From G039029935 sp039029935 (GTDB lineage: Bacteria; Chloroflexota; Anaerolineae; Caldilineales; Caldilineaceae), in assembly GCA_039029935.1 (NCBI GenBank), contig JBCCFC010000315.1, positions 1-11,265 on the forward strand: 11,265 nucleotides of DNA, written 5' to 3'. This document shows, in pieces, positions 1 to 6,201 of this stretch (position 1 is the stretch's first letter; the number at the start of each line of letters is the position of its first letter). A program made the translations under genes and the position numbers. The notes below the pieces were generated by a model. It saw only the letters and a program-made list of their open reading frames with translations, was not told the origin of the DNA and did not search any database.

Positions 1-35
1 GTCAAAAAATAATGATTCTACAAAAACGCATGTCG

Positions 36-64
36 TTGAAATAGATAGTTTGATATCGTATAGG
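36..64 (+). promoter_or_regulatory. Possible sigma70 promoter of secG
   Basis: TTGAAA at 36-41 and TATAGG at 59-64 are separated by 17 bp, four or five matches each to the sigma70 boxes. This is the best-spaced pair upstream of secG. TATAAA at 69-74 is a better -10 hexamer but has no well-placed -35 partner. Transcription from here would give a leader of about 90 nt. The region is AT-rich, so chance matches are likely. Confidence 0.35.
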
Positions 65-75
65 AAAGTATAAAA

Positions 76-107
76 TCAGCCAGGAGATAAGGTTAGATTC
101 TGGCTGA
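76..107 (+). promoter_or_regulatory. Stem-loop in the secG leader
   Basis: TCAGCCAG at 76-83 pairs perfectly with CTGGCTGA at 100-107, an 8-bp stem with a 16-nt loop. It is followed by further copies of the GCTGA motif (111-115, 117-121, 125-129) and a weak AGCT-GAA-AGCT hairpin running into TTTTT near 124-138. It lies between the candidate promoter and the ribosome binding site. It could be a leader structure or the remains of an upstream terminator. No known riboswitch class is recognised. Confidence 0.35.
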
Positions 108-161
108 ACGCTGACGGCTGATTAGCTGAAAGCTTTTTCATAAAATTCAGGAGATTGATTG

Positions 162-386
162 ATGTCATTTAGTGATTATTTGATGATTGCCACCATGATT
201 TTGGGCATTGCCTTGAGTGGTGTAGTTTTGATCCAAGGCCAATCTAGCAGTGGCTTGGGTAGCGTCTTTGGCGGTACAGATATCTATCGCACCCGTCGTG
301 GCATGGAAAAAACACTCTTCCAAGTGACATTTATCTTGGCGGGGTTGTTTGGATTGGTTTCGTTGCTTGCTGTGATGTTTGAATAA
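162..386 (+). CDS. secG: Preprotein translocase subunit SecG
   Basis: This 74-aa membrane protein is the accessory subunit of the SecYEG channel and supports SecA-driven export across the cytoplasmic membrane. The sequence has the expected layout: a first hydrophobic helix (about residues 4-25), the conserved polar loop with the QGQSSSGLGSVFGG signature, then RRGMEK and a second hydrophobic helix (about 52-73). The length is normal for the family. I chose ATG 162 because AGGAG at 149-153 sits 8 nt upstream; a TTG codon immediately before it is in frame but less well placed. The next gene is on the same strand 149 bp downstream, but its product is functionally unrelated and the gap carries its own RNA structure, so a shared transcript is uncertain. 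Confidence 0.95.
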   Translation: MSFSDYLMIATMILGIALSGVVLIQGQSSSGLGSVFGGTDIYRTRRGMEKTLFQVTFILAGLFGLVSLLAVMFE

Positions 387-447
387 GCCAGATATTAAAA
401 ATAACGCGGATTGAGCACTCTCTAGTGCGGGTCATACATGAGAATCC

Positions 448-533
448 GGCATTAGAGAATGCCTATTCCACAGGTATTGACGCTGTAGATATTGACGCTG
501 TGGATTCGTCGTAAAAAATTACATAGGCATTCT
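448..533 (+). promoter_or_regulatory. Candidate leader RNA switch before the GTG start
   Basis: Two mutually exclusive folds are visible. In fold A, GGCATT (448-453) pairs with AATGCC (458-463) around the tetraloop AGAG. In fold B, 456-466 (AGAATGCCTAT) pairs perfectly over 11 bp with 523-533 (ATAGGCATTCT), whose end is 2 nt before the GTG start at 536. Fold B continues directly into an inner 7-bp stem (TCCACAG 467-473 with CTGTGGA 498-504). Fold B would bury the initiation region; fold A would free it. No clear Shine-Dalgarno is present. Another small hairpin, GCACT-CTCT-AGTGC, lies at 415-428. The pairings are read directly from the sequence; a switching role is inferred. Confidence 0.45.
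476..505 (+). repeat. 15-bp tandem duplication
   Basis: ATTGACGCTGTAGAT (476-490) is followed at once by ATTGACGCTGTGGAT (491-505), one difference in 15. It lies inside the loop of the leader structure. The second copy supplies the CTGTGGA arm of the inner stem, so the A-to-G difference improves pairing. Confidence 0.8.
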
Positions 534-535
534 TT

Positions 536-2281
536 GTGCAATCATCAGGGCAACCTATCACACAATCAACGGTATCGCCAGCCGTGCCTCTGCAACGCCA
601 TCTTCGCTGGCAAGTAATCCTTGTACTCATTGGCGTTCTACTGTTGGCGACGCTCTTAGGCTATTCTACCTATAACATTACGACTGTGCTTATCCCAGCA
701 CAGGGCGGTGTTTTTCGCGAGGGAGTTGCGGGCAATCCGCAGACATTTAGCCCTTTTTTTTGTACAATCAGCGAAGTAGACCGTGATCTCTGTGGTCTGC
801 TCTATCGTGGTTTGACCAAGCTCGACAACGATGGGCGCGTCGTACCGGATTTAGCCGAGGATTGGACAATTACGGAGAGCCGCATCTATACCTTTCGGCT
901 CAAGGACGATCAATTTTGGCATGACGGGCAACCTGTGACGGCTGAGGATGTACTCTTTACCATTGGTGTATTACAACATGAAAGTGTCGCCAATCTACCA
1001 GTATTGTCTCAGCTTTGGCGGACTGTCCAAGTAGAACAGCTAGATGACTACACCGTCCGGTTTTCGTTGCAAGAGCCATTTATTCCATTTTTGTCTTACA
1101 CAACCATCGGGCTGCTGCCTCAGCACATTTGGTCACACAAAACACCTGTCGAATTGACAACACTGCCATTAGACGGCATCCCCATTGGCAATGGTCCACT
1201 ACAGGTGACTGCGGTCGATGCTCGTCTGATTCAATTTTCCCCCAGCCCGTTCTATGTGGGTAAGCCTGCCTATCTATCCGCGTTAGAATTACATTTTTAT
1301 CCAGACCATCCCAGCCTCTTCACCGCCTTTGAGCAAGACGAAATTGATGGTATCAGCCAAGTGTTGCCCAGTGATCTGCCGATTGCCAATGCACGGGATG
1401 ATCTGAATCTGTTTTCAACGGTTGAATCCGAACACCTGCTCGCACTCTTTAACTTTGATAGTGCCGACGCCCCGTTTCTGCGCGATCCGTTGGTCCGCAA
1501 GGCACTTTATCATGCCATTGACCGTGAACGCATTGTCGCAGAAACGACGCAGGGATATGGCGTGATTGCGCATACACTGTTGCCGCCGACCAATTGGGCC
1601 TATAGTGATGATGTGATTCAATATGAGTATGATCCACAAAAGGCCATGCAACTATTGACACAGAGCGGATGGATTGATAGTGATAGTGATGGTGTCCGTG
1701 ATAATGGCGGACAAATTATGCAACTGCTCTTCCATGTCAACAACGACAGCATTCACTACGCCATTGCGCAGCAGATTGCCGAAGATTGGCGGGCGATTGG
1801 TGTACATACGGTAGCGCAACCCTCCAACTTTGCTGCATTGGTCAATGACATCTTAGTGCCGCGTAACTTTAGCGTTGCCTTGGTGAGTTGGGAATTATCT
1901 GGCGATCCGGACCCCTATCCGCTCTGGCACAGCACACAGGCGGCCAATGCATCCGGTGGTACGGGGCAAAACTTTAGCAATTGGCGCAATGAAAGAGCTG
2001 ATGAGATTCTGCAACGGGTCCGTGTAACCGAAAATGAAGAGATTCGACAAGAACTGTATCGCCAATTTCACTACATCTTTAGCGAAGAATTGCCTGCATT
2101 GCCAATTCTGTATCCCATCTATACCTATGGCATAAGTACAGAAGTCCAGAACGCCCAGATTGGCGTCCTTCACGATCCTCGTGGACGGTTTGACACCTTT
2201 GTCGATTGGTATATGGTGACGAAACGTGTCCCCGCCAATCAAGTACCCACGCTTGTGCCACCGAAGCCACCGGGGGAGTAG
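536..2281 (+). CDS. ABC transporter solute-binding protein, peptide type (SBP_bac_5)
   Basis: The 581-aa product is an extracytoplasmic binding protein of the oligopeptide/nickel (DppA/OppA) family, which captures a ligand and delivers it to an ABC importer. Residues 25-43 form one hydrophobic helix after a basic stretch (QRHLRW), and no lipobox Cys follows, so it is probably anchored by an uncleaved signal or transmembrane helix rather than lipid. The family signature runs from LLYRGLTKLD (about 88-97) through DLAEDW, the YTFRLKDD segment, the WHDGQPVTAEDVLFT stretch (about 128-142) and later a VRKALYHAIDRERIV block. A Ca-site-like DSDSDGVRDN lies near residue 380, common in this family. GTG 536 is the only in-frame start after the TAG at 524; it lacks a clear SD and abuts a stem. 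No permease or ATPase genes are in the window, so the substrate is unknown. Confidence 0.9.
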   Translation: MQSSGQPITQSTVSPAVPLQRHLRWQVILVLIGVLLLATLLGYSTYNITTVLIPAQGGVFREGVAGNPQTFSPFFCTISEVDRDLCGLLYRGLTKLDNDGRVVPDLAEDWTITESRIYTFRLKDDQFWHDGQPVTAEDVLFTIGVLQHESVANLPVLSQLWRTVQVEQLDDYTVRFSLQEPFIPFLSYTTIGLLPQHIWSHKTPVELTTLPLDGIPIGNGPLQVTAVDARLIQFSPSPFYVGKPAYLSALELHFYPDHPSLFTAFEQDEIDGISQVLPSDLPIANARDDLNLFSTVESEHLLALFNFDSADAPFLRDPLVRKALYHAIDRERIVAETTQGYGVIAHTLLPPTNWAYSDDVIQYEYDPQKAMQLLTQSGWIDSDSDGVRDNGGQIMQLLFHVNNDSIHYAIAQQIAEDWRAIGVHTVAQPSNFAALVNDILVPRNFSVALVSWELSGDPDPYPLWHSTQAANASGGTGQNFSNWRNERADEILQRVRVTENEEIRQELYRQFHYIFSEELPALPILYPIYTYGISTEVQNAQIGVLHDPRGRFDTFVDWYMVTKRVPANQVPTLVPPKPPGE

Positions 2282-2283
2282 GA

Positions 2284-2357
2284 GTGATGGTGTGTGGGTG
2301 TGATGGTGTGTGGGTGTGATGGTGTGTGGGTGTGATGGTGTGTGGGTGTGATGGTGT
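2284..2357 (+). repeat. 16-bp tandem array (about 4.6 copies)
   Basis: Four identical copies of GTGATGGTGTGTGGGT (2284-2299, 2300-2315, 2316-2331, 2332-2347) plus a 10-bp partial copy (2348-2357) start 3 bp after the stop codon of the binding-protein gene. The absence of divergence suggests recent slippage or expansion. The strand is very G/T rich. The array lies between two convergent gene ends. Confidence 0.95.
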
Positions 2358-2376
2358 TACAATGAATTCATCAATT

Positions 2377-2397
2377 CTTCACTCTTCACTCTTCACT
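2377..2397 (+). repeat. CTTCACT heptamer, three copies
   Basis: CTTCACT occurs three times in direct succession (2377-2383, 2384-2390, 2391-2397), and the last copy reaches the stop codon of the convergent phosphatase gene. The stretch before it, TTACAAT then TTCTTCACT, reappears in the intergenic element at 4265-4279, which suggests one repeat family. Confidence 0.85.
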
Positions 2398-3590
2398 CAT
2401 CTTCCTTTCATCACAATTAACGTCTGGTCATCTGCCTGCTCTGCGTCGCCAGCAAAGGTGGTCACGGCATCAAAAAGTTGATCGGCAATTTCCTGTGCGC
2501 TATAGGGTCTACTACTTAGATTTGTCACCGTTTCGAGCAGGCGATCATAGCCAAACATTTCACCATTGGGTGCTTCCGCCTCGCAAAAACCATCAGAGCT
2601 AAGGACCAACACATCGCCATGGTTGAACGTGAATACTTGCTGTTCATACTCAAAAAAGCTGAGTACACCTAACGGTGGACCATCAGCTTCAATAATGGCG
2701 GTTTCGCCTCCGCTGGGGCAATACATCACCAACGAGTGACCCGCGTTCACATAGGTGACTTCTCGCTCGTCTACTTTGTAAAAGAGCAACATGCTGGTGA
2801 CAAACTTACCCGTTGTGGTTAAATCATCATAGAGGCTATCATTCACCATATCAATCATCATCTGGGGATTCTTTGCCATGTTGACGGCTGCGCGCAGGGC
2901 TGTCCGTGTTGCTGTCATAATCAGGGCCGCAGGCATCCCTTTCCCACTGACATCCGCCTCGACCACACAAAATTGCCCATCGCGCCGTACAATTAGATCA
3001 TACAAGTCCCCACCAACATGTTTGGCAGGACGGCATTCTGCATAGATATCAACCCCTTCAATATTTGGCATTTCTGTTAGCAAGAGACTACGCTGAATGG
3101 ATGCGGCCTGTGCCATCTCCTCATCCACCTTGGCCGCGGCTGCCTGTGCTTCTGCCGCTTCTGCCTGTGCTTTGGCCGCGACAGCCTCTGCCTCCTTGGC
3201 TTGCTGACGCCCCATCTGCGATTGGCGCAATAAGGCACGAACGCGCGCCTTTAGTTCAGGCATTTTGAAGGGTTTACTCAAATAATCCACTGCCCCACTT
3301 TCAAACCCTTTTAGCTTATCATCCATTGTAGTTCGAGCGGTTAGAAAGATAACAGGAATGCTGGCTGTCTCTGGGTCTTGTTGTAATGCGCGACAAACCT
3401 CATACCCATCCATCTTGGGGAGACCGACATCAAGCACAATGATATCTGGACTCGGTTTTTGACGCGCAGCCTTCAACCCAGCCAACCCGTCAGCTTCCGT
3501 ATATATTTCGTACCCATCTATTTCTAAATTGTAAACCACTAACTCGCGTAGGGCGGCGTCATCTTCGACTAATAAAATTTGTTGACTCAT
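2397..3590 (-). CDS. Response regulator with PP2C/SpoIIE phosphatase output
   Basis: The 397-aa protein joins a receiver domain (about 3-122) to a PP2C-type Ser/Thr phosphatase domain (about 170-397) through an Ala/Gln/Glu-rich, probably coiled-coil linker (about 128-165). Receiver residues are in place: acidic pocket E9-D10-D11, phosphoacceptor D54 (IVLDVGLP), T84 and K106 (SKPF). The phosphatase shows GGDLYD (D195, D198), DVSGKG (213-218), SSDG (331-334) and ADDQT (386-390), so its metal-binding acids appear intact. By family knowledge, phosphorylation by a sensor kinase would control dephosphorylation of a partner such as an anti-anti-sigma factor; neither kinase nor target is in the window. 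ATG 3590 has only a weak AGGCAG upstream. It is convergent with the binding-protein gene and divergent from the small-protein gene at 3912. Confidence 0.93.
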   Translation of the reverse strand: MSQQILLVEDDAALRELVVYNLEIDGYEIYTEADGLAGLKAARQKPSPDIIVLDVGLPKMDGYEVCRALQQDPETASIPVIFLTARTTMDDKLKGFESGAVDYLSKPFKMPELKARVRALLRQSQMGRQQAKEAEAVAAKAQAEAAEAQAAAAKVDEEMAQAASIQRSLLLTEMPNIEGVDIYAECRPAKHVGGDLYDLIVRRDGQFCVVEADVSGKGMPAALIMTATRTALRAAVNMAKNPQMMIDMVNDSLYDDLTTTGKFVTSMLLFYKVDEREVTYVNAGHSLVMYCPSGGETAIIEADGPPLGVLSFFEYEQQVFTFNHGDVLVLSSDGFCEAEAPNGEMFGYDRLLETVTNLSSRPYSAQEIADQLFDAVTTFAGDAEQADDQTLIVMKGR

Positions 3591-3911
3591 CGTATGCTCT
3601 GCCTGGTTCTATAGATATTCCGTTGTTGTTAGGGCAAGAATAGCGATGTTCGACTCATATACCTTATATAAGCAATATATTAACAACGAAACACCTATCA
3701 AAATAAAATTTTTGTGTTTGCTATAGAGAATGCATGATACCATTGATGTGACTATAAGCATACCACGCAATAAACGATGATTCAAGAGAGCAAGATAACA
3801 CTTTCCTCGTGGCTTATCAGATGATTTGACACCATATACTTCTTGTGATACTACTAATATACACATATTTTTATATTGATTTTGTATCAAAGAAATTGAT
3901 AGGGGGAACAC
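3591..3911. other. AT-rich divergent intergenic region
   Basis: This 321-bp stretch is clearly more AT-rich than its neighbours and separates divergent genes. It contains an inverted pair, CGTTGTT (3621-3627) and AACAACG (3682-3688). On the plus strand, TTGTGA (3843-3848), 17 bp, then TATTTT (3866-3871) is a weak promoter candidate for the 3912 gene. On the minus strand, TATAAG (reverse complement of 3663-3668) is a possible -10 for the phosphatase gene. A minus-strand 100-codon GTG-initiated frame (3609-3911) fills it, but I see no ribosome binding site or recognisable domain and do not call it a gene. Confidence 0.5.
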
Positions 3912-4202
3912 ATGTCACAATCACAATTAGAACAAGTCTATGTTCGGTCACAAAATGATGCCGATTTTCGTAGGGCGTTGGAAGAAAATCTGGATGAAGC
4001 ATTGGCTAGTTATGAGTTAACCGACGAAGAGCTTGCCTTGTTTGCGGGAATCCCTGGTATCGGCTCGACGATTGATGCAATTCAGGAGCGCGTCAAGGCG
4101 TTTTTGGCAGATTTAGGTAATGCAGTGCAGAACGCACCAAGCAGTAATGAAAGTATGCAGCCGTCAACCCGTGGCCTATCTGGTAATGATGAAATGCGTT
4201 AG
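3912..4202 (+). CDS. Os1348/NHLP-like small protein, possible RiPP precursor
   Basis: The 96-aa protein begins with a helical segment (about 1-46) resembling the Os1348 and nitrile-hydratase-leader-like families. The visible pattern is a short helix, then NDADFRRAL (15-23), an acidic EENLDEAL helix (24-31), SYELTDEELALF (33-44). In those families this region is a leader recognised by peptide-modifying enzymes; the related LigA-like fold is not a leader. After a GIPGIG turn (47-51) comes a second amphipathic helix (about 52-75) and a Ser/Asn/Pro-rich tail ending STRGLSGNDEMR. There is no Cys and no canonical double-Gly cleavage site right after the leader, so the core boundary is unclear. AGGGGG (3901-3906) sits 5 nt before ATG 3912, a good SD. 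A dioxygenase, a HIT protein and an acetyltransferase follow on the same strand. Precursor role is inference; a stand-alone regulatory protein is possible. Confidence 0.7.
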   Translation: MSQSQLEQVYVRSQNDADFRRALEENLDEALASYELTDEELALFAGIPGIGSTIDAIQERVKAFLADLGNAVQNAPSSNESMQPSTRGLSGNDEMR

Positions 4203-4209
4203 TCAGTGA

Positions 4210-4347
4210 TGGAGCGATGACGTGGTGGGGCGATGAAGCGGTGGAACGGTGAAGCGTTGTACCATTACAATTCTTCACTGTTTTCCCATTTCACCGTTTC
4301 CCCATTTCACCGTTTTTCCGCTCCATCGCTCCAACGCTCCAACGCTT
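4210..4347 (+). repeat. Hairpin-forming intergenic repeat element
   Basis: Two nested inverted pairs frame it: TGGAGCGATG (4210-4219) with CATCGCTCCA (4324-4333), and AACGGTGAA (4245-4253) with TTCACCGTT, present twice (4290-4298 and 4306-4314). The right side holds two copies of CCCATTTCACCGTTT at a 16-bp spacing (4285-4299, 4301-4315) and three 8-bp CGCTCCA(T/A) units (4319-4342). The centre carries TTACAATTCTTCACT (4265-4279), a string also present, with a 12-bp insertion, near 2357-2383. As RNA it could fold into one long hairpin between the small-protein gene and the dioxygenase gene, where it might stop, slow or protect the transcript. Confidence 0.75.
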
Positions 4348-4363
4348 ATAAAGGAGAAACACA

Positions 4364-5128
4364 ATGCTCACCACAGAACAAAAACGTCAATTTATCGAAG
4401 AAGGGTATCTGATCATACCCAAGGCCATTCCTCAAGAATATGTAACTGCCGCTCGCCGTGCCGTCAACCATTCTATTGGTCATATAGGCATCAGTGGTGA
4501 AGACTTATCACGCAATCGATCTGGATTCTTTTGTGCTGAACTGTTGGACGCCCCTGTTATTCTTGATCTGTATAACAAAACACCTGTGATGTCACTGGCC
4601 GAGTCTTTGATGGGAGAAGGGAATGTCCTGCCTGTAGAGCGTGCCAAGCCCTATCCGCGCTTTCCGTTGCCGTTGGGCGAGATACCACCTGTGCCACGTG
4701 GTCACATTGATGGGATTGGGAACGGAACCAACGGGACGGCCAAGGGAGATTATAAACGCAATTTTACGGCCTTTGCCGTGATTTATCTGGCTGATGTTCC
4801 AGAAATCAACAGCGGCAACTTTACCGTTTGGCCCAAATCGCATCGCACATTTGCAGACTACTTTACGAAAGAAGGGCATCAGGTTCTCAGTCAAGGTGTC
4901 CCTCGCATTGACTTGCCCGAAGAACCGTTGATGATTACAGCCAAAGCGGGCGATCTCATTCTGGCGCATCACCAGATTTTCCATGCAGCCTGCGCCAATG
5001 CCGCCGCCGATGTACGCCTTGCCGTTATTGCACGGCTGCGCCATAAAAATTGTGACGAAATCGGCAAAGATGCGTATACAAATATCTGGCGTGAATGGCC
5101 TGGTGTGCAAGCGTTAACGGGTGCATAA
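4364..5128 (+). CDS. Phytanoyl-CoA dioxygenase (PhyH) family oxygenase
   Basis: The 254-aa product belongs to the PhyH-type Fe(II)/2-oxoglutarate-dependent dioxygenases, which hydroxylate (or sometimes halogenate or desaturate) small molecules in the cytoplasm. The iron ligands are visible: H114 and D116 in RGHIDG and the distal H207 in HHQIFHAAC. R218 (DVRLAV) is placed to bind the 2-oxoglutarate carboxylate. GNFTVWPKSHR (151-161) matches the usual gamlxxPGSH region. With Asp at the second ligand position it looks like a hydroxylase rather than a halogenase, where Gly or Ala is usual. AAGGAG (4351-4356) lies 7 nt before ATG 4364, a strong SD. The HIT gene starts 2 nt after its stop, implying translational coupling. 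The substrate is unknown; the small upstream protein or its product is one possibility. Confidence 0.9.
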   Translation: MLTTEQKRQFIEEGYLIIPKAIPQEYVTAARRAVNHSIGHIGISGEDLSRNRSGFFCAELLDAPVILDLYNKTPVMSLAESLMGEGNVLPVERAKPYPRFPLPLGEIPPVPRGHIDGIGNGTNGTAKGDYKRNFTAFAVIYLADVPEINSGNFTVWPKSHRTFADYFTKEGHQVLSQGVPRIDLPEEPLMITAKAGDLILAHHQIFHAACANAAADVRLAVIARLRHKNCDEIGKDAYTNIWREWPGVQALTGA

Positions 5129-5130
5129 CG

Positions 5131-5595
5131 ATGAGTGTCGTCACAAACTGCCATACCTGTGAATTGGTTGTCCGACGTGATCAGGGACAGGCCCCGCTCT
5201 GGGATTGTATTCAGCGTACAGCGTACTGGGATGTCGCGCATTCCTTTAACACGTCAATTTTAGGTTGGATGGTATTGGTCACACGCCGTCATATTGCTGC
5301 TATTCATGAGATGAGCGAAGCAGAGGGGATAGAACTGGGTGTGTTGATTCGTCGTGTCTCCATCATTCTGGAAGAACTGACGGGGTGCATGAAAACCTAT
5401 GTCGTCCAGTTTGCCGAATCGCCCAACCACCCACACGTGCATGTTCACATCATACCGCGCATGGCCGACCAGCCAGACGAACTGCGTGGACCAAACATTT
5501 TTCGTGCTGCGCATGTGCCAGACGAAGTGCGAGTCACAGAAGAAAAGATGAATGAATTTTGCGAGAAAGTGCAGGCTCGGCTGTTAAACATGTAG
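5131..5595 (+). CDS. HIT family protein (histidine triad)
   Basis: The 154-aa protein is a histidine-triad nucleotide hydrolase or transferase homologue. The triad reads H102-V-H104-V-H106-I-I, with H104 the expected nucleophile that forms a nucleotidyl-His intermediate. An N-terminal CHTC (C7, C10), together with H54, resembles the zinc site of Hint/GalT-like members. The substrate is probably a purine nucleotide conjugate, which the sequence cannot define. I chose ATG 5131, 2 nt after the dioxygenase stop codon. An upstream in-frame start at 5095 would overlap the dioxygenase gene by 34 bp and add twelve residues with no family resemblance. No strong SD precedes it, consistent with coupling to the gene before. 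The acetyltransferase gene follows 35 bp later, so the three are probably cotranscribed. Confidence 0.92.
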   Translation: MSVVTNCHTCELVVRRDQGQAPLWDCIQRTAYWDVAHSFNTSILGWMVLVTRRHIAAIHEMSEAEGIELGVLIRRVSIILEELTGCMKTYVVQFAESPNHPHVHVHIIPRMADQPDELRGPNIFRAAHVPDEVRVTEEKMNEFCEKVQARLLNM

Positions 5596-5630
5596 ATTTT
5601 CCTGTTGAGTGCGGAGGATTTTAAAGAACT

Positions 5631-6083
5631 GTGTCATTACTTCGATTTGTTTCCGTGGATGAGTCCAATGTTGCAATCTATGATGCATGGTATACCGATG
5701 AAGAACTACGCCATCGGTATGAACCACCGACAGATGCATGGCTCACTTATGTCATGGAAACACCCACTGTCTATGCATGGCTGATCTATGAAGATGAGCG
5801 AGCAGTGGGGCATGTACAGATGGACATTGAACACAGGACCCCATCCGGATCGGTTGGACACGTCGGGCTGGTCGTCAATCCAACTCTGCGCAGACGCGGG
5901 TATGGTAAACGCATCCTCCGTTCCTTATTACAACGCGCAGAGTTGGTAGATTTATCGCATTTGCAAGGAACGGCTGAAGTAGACAACATTGGGAGCCAGC
6001 GATGCATGGATGCGGTCGGGTTTATACGCCAATCTACAACACCAGATGCGGATGGCTTTTACACCTATACATATCCTTTGTAA
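5631..6083 (+). CDS. GNAT family N-acetyltransferase
   Basis: The 150-aa protein has the GNAT fold, which transfers an acetyl group from acetyl-CoA to an amine. Motif A is clear: VGLVVNPTLRRRGYGKRI, with the pyrophosphate-binding R87-R88-R89-G90-Y91-G92. Motif B follows with DNIGSQRCMDAVGF (118-131), where N119 and the short helix complete the CoA site. The start is GTG 5631, the first start codon after the in-frame TAA at 5622. GGAGG at 5613-5617 is a good SD sequence, but its 13-nt spacing is longer than ideal. The 35-bp gap from the HIT gene supports one operon. The substrate is unknown: self-resistance, tailoring of a peptide product, and unrelated housekeeping are all possible. A perfect AT-only inverted repeat follows the stop codon. 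Confidence 0.88.
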   Translation: MSLLRFVSVDESNVAIYDAWYTDEELRHRYEPPTDAWLTYVMETPTVYAWLIYEDERAVGHVQMDIEHRTPSGSVGHVGLVVNPTLRRRGYGKRILRSLLQRAELVDLSHLQGTAEVDNIGSQRCMDAVGFIRQSTTPDADGFYTYTYPL

Positions 6084-6089
6084 AAAGAT

Positions 6090-6148
6090 TTTGTAAAAAA
6101 TGTTGCGAATTTGTGGTTGACTTTGGTTTGGCTCTATTTTTTTACAAA
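6090..6148 (+). repeat. AT-rich inverted repeat after the GNAT gene
   Basis: TTTGTAAAAAA (6090-6100) pairs perfectly with TTTTTTACAAA (6138-6148) over 11 bp with a 37-nt loop. A further direct copy of TTTGTAAAAA at 6077-6086 overlaps the GNAT stop codon. It has no GC core, so it is a poor intrinsic terminator. The right arm, with the rest of the A/T tract up to 6160, lies just upstream of a strong -35 box and could act as an UP-element. Confidence 0.5.
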
Positions 6149-6166
6149 TTTTATGCATTTTGCCTA

Positions 6167-6195
6167 TTGACAACGCAAATGAACTGTGATATACT
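6167..6195 (+). promoter_or_regulatory. Near-consensus sigma70 promoter
   Basis: TTGACA (6167-6172) and TATACT (6190-6195) are separated by exactly 17 bp: six of six and five of six matches. An A/T-rich tract upstream (about 6136-6160) resembles an UP-element. The predicted start is near 6202, only a few bases before the first base of a long RNA helix. No protein gene starts downstream on this strand before the convergent methyltransferase, so the promoter appears to serve the structured RNA. Confidence 0.85.
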
Positions 6196-6201
6196 TATGA
6201 G

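Noticed and set aside
2284..2357. CRISPR array
   Set aside because: The 16-bp units are contiguous with no spacers and no cas genes are present; it is a simple tandem repeat.
3609..3911. Minus-strand 100-codon frame in the AT-rich divergent spacer
   Set aside because: It starts with GTG directly against the facing gene's start, has no ribosome binding site, no recognised domain and AT-rich composition typical of the spacer. Hydrophobic stretches in it are expected from AT-rich DNA.
5095..5130. Upstream start for the HIT protein
   Set aside because: It overlaps the end of the dioxygenase gene and adds residues unlike the family; ATG 5131 gives the usual N-terminus with the CxxC motif near residue 7.
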